In this document: positions 1-10,810 of the stretch, piece by piece | How the letters are laid out: each line of letters begins with the position of its first letter | Position numbering within the stretch: the first letter of the stretch is position 1 | Source: Prinsepia uniflora | Lineage: Eukaryota; Streptophyta; Magnoliopsida; Rosales; Rosaceae | Direction: 5' to 3' | Length of the DNA: 64,000 bases | Assembly (NCBI GenBank): GCA_032719365.1 | Contig: CM064872.1 | Span: 58,022,891 to 58,086,890, forward strand | The notes under the pieces: generated by a model | What the model saw: the letters and a program-made list of their open reading frames with translations, nothing else | The model's database searches: none | What the model was told of the DNA's origin: nothing | Translations under genes and position numbers: made by a program

Positions 1-185
1 GCTCCTAGAAGAACATCCTCAAGCATCCTGAAAATGAGCATTTCAAGTGTCATATCATATCCTAGAACACATCTTCAAACGACTCTAACGAGGAAAGATA
101 CACTTACGGAACAAGTGTCTAGCTTTACCAATGAACTTTGGTGCATGATCGTTTAGGAAGACGTGATAGTGCTCATTCACACATC
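1..185. other. Unclassified left flank
   Basis: No coding region or recognisable repeat can be supported here. The last five bases before the LTR (186-190, atgtg) are the left copy of the target-site duplication of the neighbouring retrotransposon, so this stretch is pre-insertion sequence that continues at 9776. Confidence 0.5.
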
Positions 186-749
186 ATGTGTGTAACGACC
201 CATCCCAGAAACTGGGATTAGATTAGTGGTTAATGACGGATTAGTAAGATTAATCAGTGATTAGTTGAGTGATTTCGGATGGACGGTACGAAATGACGAT
301 TTTACCCCTAGAATTGGGCAAACAGTTGACTTTTGGTTCGAGCGGTCAACCAGACTTTAACCGATGACTGTTAGGTAGGCCTCGATTTCCTTAGTATAAC
401 GACAGGCGGCACGCTGTCATCAGACTTCGAACAACTCGGGTATGGGTCTAAGAACGTTAAGGGTAAAATGGTAATTTTAGGAGCAATGTTAAATTGGTCA
501 ATTGTCACATTGGGATCTGTGCCAATGCAATTGTGACACTTGGCTATTCTTAGTATTGGTGCCCAATGGATGTGAGACACATGCCCCTTCTCTAGAGGGT
601 CGTAGAACCCTGTAAGCCGCCTCTGTTCAATTTTAAGGATGGTGATACTTGAATGCACAGGCTGGGAACACAGAGTGAAAAATAGAGAGAACAGAGTGAT
701 CATGAACCTAATCCTTCCATCAATTAGACCCTCATCCTTTTCTATGATG

Positions 750-755
750 TATAAA
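750..755 (+). promoter_or_regulatory. TATA-like box of the 5' LTR
   Basis: TATAAA within gatgtataaagaag, repeated at 7512-7517 in the 3' LTR. Its position about 0.56 kb into the LTR would place U3/R near 780, leaving a 2.2 kb R-U5 leader. The transcription start is inferred only. Confidence 0.45.
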
Positions 756-2167
756 GAAGAATGAAGGGAGGTTGAGACGAGTGGTGAGGTTGGTGGAGTG
801 TACCGTCGTGCACGGTGGTAGACGGCTAAAGGTAAGCCGAGTACTCTGTTTTGAAATTCGACAGTGGGGTCTTCATTTAAGCACGTATTAACCTATTCTA
901 ATCACTTAGTTGTTGAGTCTGATGGTGAGACAAGGTCGAAGCGCAGAGATTGGAGGGCTGCCATGGTGGGTAGCCGTGAAAATGGTGGAAGGAAAGCATT
1001 GATGTCAAAATAGTAACTCTTGATTTAGGGATGGTTGAGCACTTCTAACACTTGGAAACTGTTTCTCAAGGTGCCAAAGGTTGTTTGGGATCGAAGTCAG
1101 GGCTGAAGAAGGCCTGAATTTCGAAACAGAGGGATGAGGAAATCGAAGTTCACCTTGATTTTGGAAGGTAAGAAACACGTCTTAAGTCCTTGATTTGAGT
1201 AGCTAGATCGATTATTTAGAGGGGGACGAAGCTACTGGGCCAAAAAGGGTTCGAAAAAAGGCTGAAAATGGAGGGAACGGTGGACGCCGGTTCAATGGAA
1301 ACTGGCTGAACCTTGGACCGAACCAGACCCGGTTCACGCGAGGAAGGAGATGAACAGGAACCGCGCGTGGTTGCCACGCGCAGCCCCTTTAGGCGGTGCC
1401 TGAGGGCGTGTGGCACTGTTCATGGGGAAGTGGTCAGCACAACTTTTAAAGTATTCGATGTAACGAACATTTTGGAACTGGTTCCGAGTCGATCGGACAT
1501 CGTCTCAATAGTTTTTGGGGTGTCCGAAGGTTTAGGGCTCTGTTAAAAATAGTTAAAAATTCGGGAAAATTACGAGGGTTTAGTAGAAGTATTGTGCAGT
1601 AGTTAGTGACCTTATTATGGGATTTGGACAGGTTCGGGAAAGCCGGTGATAGTGGAATAGCCAGGAACGGCATAAATGCGCGCGTATCGAGGCAGCGGCA
1701 TAAACGGTTTGTGAGTGGACTTTGCTTTCGAACTTATGATGCATTCATATATGTTTTAAACTTTTTCTATACGTGATTTCTATATTTGTGAATTGATATT
1801 GATGATTTACGGTTTTGCACAGATTTCGAGATAAGTACGTATTTGCACTTTTTACGAGTTTTCGATTTCTCTTGTGATTTGATCTGAGTTTTGATGATAT
1901 GATTTCGAGATTTGAAATATGATTTGATTTCAATAATTTATAACGGATTTTAGAAAAGTGATTTCGGGCTTGGAGCCCTGTGCATGTGATTTCGATAAAC
2001 GAGATTTTGGTTTTGGAATAGAATTTTGGAAAGATGATTCTTGAATCGATTTTGAAACTTGAAAGAGAAATTCTGGATTTGGATTCGGGTTCGGGATGGT
2101 GGTTCCAGATGCTGGCTTACAGAATCATTATTGCGAATTTGGATATGCATTTTCTATGGTTTTCAAA

Positions 2168-2456
2168 TGATTTTGGGTTCAAAGACCCGTTGAAAAATGG
2201 TTTTGGGTTTAAAGACCCGGAAAAAGAAAAAAAATGGATGGATCTGGTTTTGAGTTTAAAGACTCGGTTGATTGACGGGGGAGGGCTCTGGATTGATCTG
2301 TTTTGAGTTTAAAGACTCGGTATACGTGTTGAGTTTAAAGACTCGGTTATGATATCCCTCGAGGCCTGTTGATTGTGTTTTGGGTTTAAAGACTCGTTGA
2401 TATTCCGGGAAGGCCTGATTATGCGCATGGTTTTGAGTTTAAAGACTCGGGCGCAC
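2168..2456 (+). repeat. Array of short hairpin units in the 5' LTR
   Basis: Seven or more irregularly spaced units of the form GGGTTYAAAGACCC or GAGTTTAAAGACTC. Each can fold into a 4-5 bp stem with a 4-6 nt loop. G-A-G-T/A-C-T-C and G-G-G-T/A-C-C-C versions alternate, so the second stem pair changes while pairing is kept. Equivalent arrays occur in three other LTRs of the family. Confidence 0.75.
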
Positions 2457-3047
2457 TTGAGATCCAACAACTCGCATGATTGATGTTTTTCACTGGTTTT
2501 TCAGATTTTTTGGGCAGTGGCCCGGATGGCTTGGATTTGATGAATTTTGGGGCTGAGTTTCCGTACTTGATGTTTGATTTATAATTTGGGGTTGAGGCCC
2601 TAGATTTTGAATTGCGGATTTGAGGAAAGAAACAATTCAGGTTTTCAATGATGGTTTTGGATATGAAATGGTTTTTTAAGAACTGGTTTTCATATGCATG
2701 CATTAATTTTGCATGGAGGGTATATAAGTATTTTCGTATAACCTGTTTTCTGAATATTCTATTTATTTTTGTCCACTCACAGTCTTTTATATTTTCGATA
2801 CCCTCCAAGTTATTGGGGTGCGGGCTGTTGGTAGAGAGAGACGGAAACATCACACACGCGATTCATAGTAGATTCTGCACGCTCTGGGAAGTCCGGTACT
2901 TGTGGACGGTTCGTGTTGGAAATCCCTTGTCCTGCTTACGTGTTACATGGAGGTTGGACGTCGATTTTGCCTTCGTGTCACACGTAAGTTAGACGGGAGC
3001 GTGACTTAGCCCTTAATCCCGGGGGATTAGGGTGGGTCGTGTCAAAT

Positions 3048-3059
3048 TGGTATCAGAGC
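3048..3059 (+). other. Primer binding site, initiator tRNA-Met type
   Basis: TGGTATCAGAGC begins 3 bp after the LTR end. This is the usual plant retrotransposon site complementary to the 3' end of initiator tRNA-Met. The same 12-mer is used by the copia element at 38625. Confidence 0.9.
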
Positions 3060-6000
3060 AAGTTTTTTGTGCTCTGCGCTAGGTTTGGTTCCTATAGTCG
3101 TTGGTTCGACGACTTGGGAGTGGTGATGCTACTGTGGATATGATGTCTCGATGCGAAACAGCCCGTCATCAACCTAGACGCGATAGTGATAGTACATTCA
3201 TTAGTGGTTAGTTAGCAGCGATTTTTTGTGCCAAGGTGATAGTCGCTCGATACGCGGTGCGAGGTATGACGTATGTCGGCTTAGGGCTGGAGTAGTTAGC
3301 GTGTTTGGCACTGGATATGCTCGATAGTTGGTTGGCCTTTAGGGTCAGATGGAGTAGCCCAGATAGATGATCGACTGTGTGCGAGGGTGCTTCACCCGGA
3401 TAGTGAGATACGATTGATGGTCGACTGGTTAGCATGTGGAGCCTGATGACAGCCTGTTGAGCTGGTGGTACATGTGGGCCGAGGAGGCCGGTTGACGGTG
3501 GTTTGTTAGGCCAGGTTAGGCTGGATGATGGAAGTATGGATTGATGAGCTTTTGGTCAGTTGGGTTGAGCTTCTATTTGTGCGGCTACGAGTAGCCGGAT
3601 GCCTCGAGTGACGGGGTATAGGTAACTACTTTGAGGCTTTGAGGGATTTTCAGCCCTAGCGATGGTTACTGGTTAACGTTTGTGACAACCTGAATGGTGA
3701 GGTTGTCGGGAGCTATTGGAGGACGAGGGTTTGGATAACTCGAGTGATGATAAGGATGTAAGGAACCCTGTTGGGACAACTAGGTTGGTAAATGCTGAGA
3801 ACCTTGATGAGAAACCCCAGAGTAAGTGCTTAGTCTGGAAACTGTGAGTTGGGGGGTTTGTGGTTAGATAGTTGTGGTGGTTGGGCCGATTTATGGCCGG
3901 ATTAGAAATGGTGCTGCGAGATGCAACCGAGGTAGTGAATTGTTGGTGAACGACTCTGGACGAGTCCAGTAAGATTTCGGCGTTGGTTGAGCATTGAGTT
4001 GCTCAGAGTAGTGGATTACGAGGGATGTCAGTTCCCCCGACTCGAGAGTAGATCGAGGATTTTGGCTCTGTCAGAGCAGAGATGCGGGACTGAAGTACTG
4101 AGAGCACGAGAGAAAGGATGATGTGCCATGAGTTGGGATGCTTGTGAACGGTAGGATAGGCACATCGTGATCTGAGGTTGTGGCCAGTCGTGAGGTGCTG
4201 GTGTTTGGTAGGAGGAACCACTAACTGAGTTGGGATGTGTGTTGACCCTCGGCATGTCATGTTTGGGAAGAACAGTTAGGATGCTGTTAGTTTGACCAGA
4301 GTAGCGCAGCGGAAACACGGTGGACCTATGCTTCGTGTTGGATCGGGCTAGGTTGGTAAGGTCGGGTGATCATCCATGAGGTTGGTTTTTATGGACTCCC
4401 ATTTATGTATTGGAATATGTCGGCAGATGCCGAGGCTAGTACTTGGTGATTTTCCTGAAATGGGTGATTGAAAACCTCAAGGATAGTGACTCAGGAGTCC
4501 AAAGTGATCAATCGTTGATTGTGATCCCAAGAGTTGTTTACGAGAATGTTAGTGGTGCTCGAGGTTGAACTTCGGAAAGGTTGATGTGCGATCATCAGAA
4601 GGAGTGATGATTGACATCCTTTTGGATGTGCATAAAAGGTGATAACCGATAGGTGAGTTGGTCGATGAGTTGGTTTGGTTACGGACGCGTGGTTGTGATC
4701 CGTAGACGTTGTGGATTTCCTCAGTGTAGTAGAGAAGGTGACGTTTGGATAATTAGTCCGAAGATGGTTACTTGAGGATGAAGTACCGCGATTGGAATCT
4801 CGTAATCAGGAGATGTTGTGGTTTAGACGTTGAGCTGATGTGTTGATTCCGAGTTGGTGATTATGTTGTGTGGTGGATACTCTGGAGTCAATTTGGGAGA
4901 TTCATTGATGGGACGTTAGGAGTTGTGACCCCCCTTTGATCATGGACACGTGTGGATGTGTTCAGGAGTAGAAAGAGTAATTGGTGACATCTTGGAATGG
5001 CCTGTATGGCAAGTGTCAATGAATGGTGTTAAGATGGCTTAAGGTAGAATGACTTGTGATGACATGGTTGAGGACCATTGTATGTTCCGTTGAAGGATGA
5101 CGAAAGGAAGCGGAGAAGGAGTGACTATAACTGATCGATATGAGGTTATTGAAGAGAACCCACAATCTAGACGTGTGGTATTCTAGATCAATGTGATGGT
5201 ACGATGGTCAGAGTTGTATGGATGAGAAGTGAGATCCACTTTGGAGTGAGTGGATCAGGATTGGATTTTTTATGGCTCAGGTTTGAGCTGTTGTGGATCA
5301 GGAGGATTGTATATGTGTGAGACATGGGTTGAATATCTTGACCCTTTTGGAGTGGTATTTGACGTGTGTGGTCTGTGGTTGTATACGTATGGGTAGTGGA
5401 CTTGGATCTTATGCTGGGTCTTCCCTGTGTACGCGATTGAGATGTGAGTGAGGTACATATTGGCCGGGAGACCAGGAGATCAAGCGACTCGGAAGGGATT
5501 TGAGCTGGACTTCCCCGAAAAACTTGTGGTTCAGCCGAGTTGCAGGATTGGACCGACGGACTGCAAAAAAAAAAAGCATGTTTGGCTTGTAGGCAGGTGG
5601 GACTCAGTAGAGTTACGAGGATGTTTGTGTGCCCTGGAGATACCCTGTGGGGGTGACGGGTACACTATGGTGTCTTGGATGGACTTTGGGTGAAGTAGGG
5701 CTAGGCTGATGCCGACGTGGTTGACTGATGGACGTACCGTAGGATGACGTTGGAAGAACGTGGGGATATACTGTATGAGTTGTGTTGAGGTATTCTAAAA
5801 CATCTTTGTTTTCTTTAAAGTTCGTAGGGTTGTCTTTGCGTGTGTTTGATGGTATGCACCGTGGTTCTAGCTGGTAGTGATTGGTGTATGTACTTGAGAT
5901 ATGTTCCGATGCGATTGGACGTGTATCGTGATGTTCTGATGGAGGTGTTGGTAACCGGCTTGGTGCCGAGGGATGTTATTGGTTGTCTTGGTGAATCAGA

Positions 6001-6819
6001 ACAGTTTCGATGTGATTGAATGATTAAAATGTGGACTGGATCAGGGTGATCCTGAGTGATTGAATGGTTATGGCAGGAGTCAATACTGACATGAGCTGGA
6101 TGCTTAGAGCCATGAGTGGCTGGTGTGACCCTGATATTAAGATGTGTAAGCATGGTTAACCAGATCTGTAGTGGGGTCCGGTTGCAGACAGGTAGTGTGG
6201 GACGTGGGTGGTGTTCCCACAGGTTGGTTGTGCTGGTGATTAGTGGACCCCCAGTGAGACGGTTGGTTAAGTTAGTGGTATGAGCGAACACGTTGTGATT
6301 CCAGTAAGGTCGGTGTGAATCGCTGACAGAGGTAGTTTGGACTGTTGTACAAATCTTGATGCACAGAAGTATCGAAGTCAGTAGATGTTGTCTTGAAAAG
6401 GGGTTTGCGAGGAGAGATTTGTACCTATTGACGACAGACTCGCACGATGTACTGAGGTATTGGTACAAGGTGCGTCTGACTCGAGAAGGAGTCTGAGATT
6501 GATGTGACTGGTAGCAGTGGTGTTGTGGTGCACCTACTGCCAGTGAAGCCGTGAGTGTCGGTTGGTGCGACGTTAGAAATATCGCGGGTACGAGTTAGAA
6601 GGTATTGACCTCAGTGAGAATGAGATGATTGTCAGATGGATTGAAAGTTGGTTGAGTTGGTTCGCTTGACCGAGTTGGGGTGACACTTTGGGAACTGTCA
6701 AGATAATTTGGATTGGCAGATGATGGACACTGGGTAGGAGACCCAGGTGTGAAATCAGTTGGATTTCCCCCTAGTAATTTGAGACCGTACGAGATTCGGA
6801 ATTTCGGGGATGAAATTCT
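3060..6819 (+). other. Non-coding interior of the retrotransposon
   Basis: About 3.76 kb with no open frame above 100 codons on the sense strand and no recognisable pol motif. The only coding-like trace is a 22-codon peptide from 3143 (MSRCETARHQPRR...), which resembles the basic start of a gypsy Gag and ends in a stop at 3209-3211. The sense strand is visibly G+T rich. This explains why long but meaningless frames appear on the other strand, such as 5815-6468. Confidence 0.6.
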
Positions 6820-6832
6820 TTAAGGGGGGAGA
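6820..6832 (+). other. Polypurine tract
   Basis: The purine run taagggggga at 6821-6830 lies directly before the 3' LTR start (6834). It is preceded by atttcggggatgaaattctt, which resembles the pol end of plant gypsy chromoviruses. It would prime plus-strand synthesis. Confidence 0.8.
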
Positions 6833-8443
6833 TTGTAACGACCAGTCCCAGAAACTGGGATTAGATTAGTGGTTAATGACGGATTAGTAAGATTAATCAG
6901 TGATTAGTTGAGTGATTTCGGACGGACGGTGCGAAATGACGATTTTGCCCCTGGAATCTGTGATGTAGTTCGGGACGTCACGAGTCCACAGACAGGTGGC
7001 ACATCCGATTCCGATATCCGAGGAGGAAGTTATGACGTGAGGAAGTTCAAGGGAAATATGGTAATTTGTTAAAAAGGGGCAATTTGTTGACTTTTTCAGA
7101 CGACATGGACTCTTCATGTAATTCGAGGACCGTTAGGTAGGCCTTGATTTCCGGAGCACAACGACAGGCGGCACGCTGTCATCGGACTTCGAACGACTCA
7201 GGTATGGGTCTAAGAACGTTAAGGGTAAAATGGTAATTTTAGGGGCACATGAAAATTGGTCAATTGTCACATTGGGATCTGTGCTAGTGCAATTGTGACA
7301 CTTGGCTGTTCTTGGGATTGGTGCCCAATGGATGTGAGACACATGTCCCTTCTCTGGAGGGTCGTAGAACCCTGTAAGCCACCTCTGTTCAATTTAAAGG
7401 ATGATGATACCTGAATGCACGAGTTGGGAACACAGAGTGAAAAACAGAGAGGACAGACTGATCATGAACCTAACCCTTCCATCTATTGGACCCTCATCCT
7501 TTTCTATGATGTATAAAGAAGAATGAAGGGAGGTTGAGACGAGTGGTGAGGTTGGTGGAGTGCACCGTCGTGCACGGTGGTAGACGGCTAGAGGTAAGCC
7601 GAGTACTCTGTTTTGAAATTCGACAGTGGGGTCTTCATTTAAGCACGTATTAACCTATTCTAATCACTTGGTTGTTGAGTCTGATAGTGAGACAAGGTCA
7701 AAGCGCAGAGATTGGAGGGCTGCCGTGGTGGGTAGCTGTGAAAACGGTGGAAGGTAAGCTTTGATGTAAAAATGGTAACTCTTGATTTAGGGACGGTTGA
7801 GCACTTCTAACACTTGGAAACTGTTTCTCAAGGTGCCAGAGGTTGTTTGGGATCGAAGGCAAGACTGGAGAAGGCCTGAATTTCGAAACAGAGGGAAGAG
7901 GAAATCGAAGCTCACCTTGATTTTGGAAGGTAAGAAACACGCCTTAAGTCCTTGATTTTAGTAGCTAGATCAATTATATAGAGGGGGACGAAGCTACTGG
8001 GCTAAAAAGGGTTCGAAAAAGGGCTGAAAATGGAGGGAACCAACCTTGGACCGAACCAGGCCCAGTTCACGCGAGGAAGGAGATGAACAGGAACCGCGCG
8101 TGGCTCCCACGCGCAGCCCCTTTGGGCGGCGCATGAGGGTGTGTGGCACTGTTCATGGGGATGTTATCAGCACGACTTTTAAAGTATTCGATGTAATGAA
8201 CATTTTGGGAATGGTTTCGAGTCGATCGGACATCGTCTCGATAGTTTTCGGGGTGTCCGAAGGTTTTAGGGCTCTGTTAAAATAGTTAAAAATTCGAGAA
8301 AATTACGGGGCTTTAGTAGAAGCATTGTGAAGTAGTTAGTGACCTTATTATGGGATTTGGACAGATTCGAGAAAACTGGTGATAGCGAAATAGCCGGGAA
8401 CAGCATAAATGTGCGTGTATCAAGGCAGCGACGTAAACGGTCT

Positions 8444-9533
8444 GTGAGTGGACTTTTCTTTCGAACTTATGATGCATGCATATATGTTTTATATGTTTTC
8501 TATACGTGATTTCTATATTTGTGAATTGATATTGATGATTTACGGTTTTGCACGGATTTCGAGATAAGTACGTATTTGCACATTTTACGAGTTTTCGATT
8601 TCTCTTGTGATTTGATCTGAGTTTTGATGATATGATTTCGGGATTTGAAATGTGATTTGATTTCAATAATTTATAATGGATTTTAGAAAAGTGATTTCGG
8701 GCTTGGAGCCCTGTGCATGTGATTTCGATAAACGGGATTTCGGTTTTGGAATTGGAATTTGGAAAGATGATTCTTGATTCGATTTTGAAACTTGAAAGGG
8801 AAATTCTGGATTTAGGTTCGAGATGGTGGTTCCAGATGCCGGCTTACGGAATCATTATTGCGAATTCTGATATGGATTTTCTATGGTTTTCAAATGGTTT
8901 TGGGTTCAAAGACCCGTTGAAAAATAGTTTTGGGTTTAAAGACCCGGAAAAAGAAAAAAAAATGGCTGGATCTGGTTGAGTTTAAAGACTCGGTTGATTG
9001 ACGGGGGAGGGCCCTAGATTGATATGTTTTCAGTTTAAAGACTCGGTATATGTTTTGAGTTTAAAGACTCGGTTATGATATCCCCCGAGGCCTGTTGATT
9101 GTGTTTTGAGTTTAAAGATTCGTTGATATCCCTAGAAGGCCTGATTATGCGCATGGTTTTGAGTTTAAAGACTCGGGCGCACTTGAGATCCAGCAACTCG
9201 CTTGATTGATGTTTTTCACTGGTTTTGAGATGTTTTGGGCAGTGGCCCAGATGACTTGGATTTGATGAGTTTTTGGGCTGAGTTTCCGTACTTGATGTTT
9301 GATTTATGATTTGGGGCTGAGGCCCTAGATTTTGAATTTCGGATTTGAGGAAAGAAATGATTCGGGTTTTCAATGATGGTTTTGGATATGAAATGTTTTT
9401 TTAAGAATTGGTTTTCATATGCATGCATTAATTTTGCGTGGAGGGTATAAAGGTATTTTCATATAAACTGTTTTCTGAATATTCTATTTATTTTTGTCCA
9501 CTCACAGTCTTTTATGTTTTCGATACCCTCCAG
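8444..9533 (+). other. Candidate leader intron in the 3' LTR
   Basis: The interval starts GTGAGT and ends in a pyrimidine-rich stretch plus CCTCCAG. A CACTCAC branch-like motif sits about 30 nt before the end. The same borders occur in the other LTR copies: GTGAGT at 1711, 18711, 20940, 36937 and 60353, and ..CAG near 21838, 22248, 38450 and 61399. The 5' LTR copy has CCAAG instead. Splicing is inferred, and the same sites also form the inverted repeat described in the findings. Confidence 0.35.
8898..9178 (+). repeat. Array of short hairpin units in the 3' LTR
   Basis: Counterpart of 2168-2456, with GGGTTYAAAGACCC then GAGTTTAAAGACTC units. One unit reads GAGTTTAAAGATTC, which would keep a G.U pair in RNA. 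Confidence 0.75.
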
Positions 9534-9775
9534 GTTATTGTTGTGCGGGCTGTTGGTAGAGAGAGATGGAGACATCACACACGCAATCCACAGTAGATTC
9601 TGCACGCTCTGGGAAGTCTGGTACTTGTGGACGGTTCGTGTTGGAAATCCCTTGTTCAGCTTACGTGTTACATGGAGGTTGGACGTTAGTTTTACCTTCG
9701 TGTCATGCGTAAGTTAGACGGGAGCATGACTTAGCCCTTAATCCCGATGGATTGGGGGTGAGTCGTGTCAATGTG

Positions 9776-9985
9776 CATGCGTGGAACACGACCAAGTCAA
9801 CCATCGGTACTCATTTCAATATACGAGATTATTGGAGATCAAGGTGAACTAACCATTACAGAATTGGGATAGACTTACTCGCCATCACAATCACATGTCG
9901 TAACTCCCCAGCTCACTATGGCACATATCGTGACCTTCAAAGAATCCTAAATCAAGGCTTTCATGGACTTTGGTGTGATAAAGAC
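9776..9985. other. Flank between retrotransposon and gag relic
   Basis: No open frame and no recognised repeat. It continues the sequence interrupted at 190 and probably belongs to the decayed gypsy element whose gag follows. Confidence 0.4.
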
Positions 9986-9989
9986 CTGG

Positions 9990-10800
9990 ATGATGAGCTT
10001 CGAGTCCAGATCAGGATATCCATGACTTCTCCATTCATTTGAAACATTGAATATGAACTATTTCCATAATGGTTCACAACTCCGAGTTTTATCGATTCAA
10101 AGGAGCATCAGACCTGGTAAAGATATCTATTACTACAATAGAGCCATGGTCCCATACAAGCATAATGATGCTCTTATGTGCAAGGTGTTCCAAACTTCCC
10201 AGAAAAGGCAAGCTAGGACATGGTTCAAACATCTTCCCTAGAGATCGGTAGCTTTCTTTGAAGAACTAGCGCTCGTATTCTTGAAAGAGTACGCAGAACA
10301 TCACACCATCGAAGTAAAGGATGACCATCTCTTTTTTGCAAGGAAGAGATCTAAAGAAAACCTCTACTAGTATATCTGAAGATATTTTTAGGAAAAGTCT
10401 CATATCGTGTATTGCAGCGACCTTTTCACAACATTAGCATTCAGGAATGGCCTCCCTTGAGACAGTCTGTTATACGATAACACTGTCATGGACAATGCAT
10501 GTAGCCACACCAAAATCTTTCCATAGTAGAGTGACATATATGCTGGAAGGACGAGAAGAATACCTCACATGCCATGACTTTCAAGTTGGCGCCATCTGAG
10601 GGAGACCGACTTTGAAGCCACATGGAAATCAAGTAAAGCCTTGGTTGAAGTAGCTAACACTAGCCAAAAGCGACCAAGAAAGGTCTGGCAAATCTAAGTG
10701 GCACGCCTATCACAACTATTATGGTCAAAACACCAGAACATGGAAGGCCTTCTATGAATACATGCAAGACCTCATCAGGGAAAGGTAATGCATTGAATAC
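9990..10800 (+). pseudogene. Ty3-gypsy (Tat-like) gag relic
   Basis: Translated in pieces, this reads as a plant gypsy Gag. A FYRFKGASDL segment is followed, after a one-base frameshift near 10116, by IYYYNRAM...MCKVFQTS..ARTWFKHLP. A stop follows, then VAFFEELALVFLKEY. These match the capsid pattern of an HI.YY.RAM block, a CkvF...A..Wf..Lp block and an sF.eLa..Fl block. Near 10700-10790 a further piece (KWHAYHNYYGQNTRTWKAFYEYMQDLIRER) lines up with the degraded CCHC region and the E.LI.eG block that end Tat-lineage Gags. Several stops and at least one frameshift make it non-functional. Protease and pol do not follow. The Tat assignment rests on motif order and the tandem arrays downstream, and is moderate. 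Confidence 0.65.
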
Positions 10801-10810
10801 TCGTATGCTT

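Larger units (their letters stand above)
191..3044 (+). repeat. 5' LTR
   Basis: Starts TG and ends CA, matching 6834-9770 along most of its length. A TATA-like box is at 750-755. A CG-rich hairpin (CGCGTGG/CCACGCG) is near 1365-1385. A long-range inverted repeat joins 1710-1720 to 2771-2781, and a stem joins 2715-2723 to 2798-2806. An array of GAGTTTAAAGACTC-type units lies at 2168-2456. Compared with the solo LTR at 58694, it lacks about 200 bp between 'gatgactg' and 'ttaggtagg' (near 368-372). Confidence 0.92.
191..9770 (+). mobile_element. Complete non-autonomous LTR retrotransposon (TGTAACGACC family)
   Basis: Two long LTRs (191-3044 and 6834-9770) begin TGTAACGACC and end GTGTCA. They flank an interior of about 3.8 kb. 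The insertion is bracketed by a perfect 5 bp duplication, atgtg, at 186-190 and 9771-9775. A primer binding site lies 3 bp after the 5' LTR and a polypurine tract directly precedes the 3' LTR. The interior keeps no reverse transcriptase, integrase or protease that I can read in any frame. The element therefore resembles a LARD-type (large non-autonomous) derivative or a very decayed autonomous copy. The sequence before the 3' LTR, with a frame reading like NFGDEI followed by a purine tract, resembles the 3' end of pol in plant Ty3-gypsy chromoviruses. That lineage call is an inference. Confidence 0.9.
6834..9770 (+). repeat. 3' LTR
   Basis: Mate of 191-3044, with the same TG..CA ends. It keeps a segment around 6958-7130 that the 5' LTR has lost. 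It lacks the 'ttgactttt...ccgatgact' segment that the 5' LTR keeps, and about 30 bp near 8040. The TATA-like box is at 7512-7517. Structural sites are the long-range arms at 8443-8453 and 9496-9506, the stem at 9440-9448 and 9523-9531, and the hairpin array at 8898-9178. Confidence 0.92.

Noticed and set aside
1..120. Similarity of the window start to 15040-15090 (catcctgaaa..catttc)
   Set aside because: It could hint at the two ends of one old element, but the match is short and gapped and no LTR ends or duplication were found.
5815..6468. 217-codon minus-strand frame inside the retrotransposon
   Set aside because: It is the complement of a G+T-rich strand, rich in Thr, His, Asn and Ser. 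No recognisable domain, and it lies in a non-coding interior.
10587..10608. ttggcgccatctgaggga as a Tat-type primer binding site
   Set aside because: It looks similar to such sites but lies within the gag relic between the capsid and knuckle parts, with no LTR end before it.
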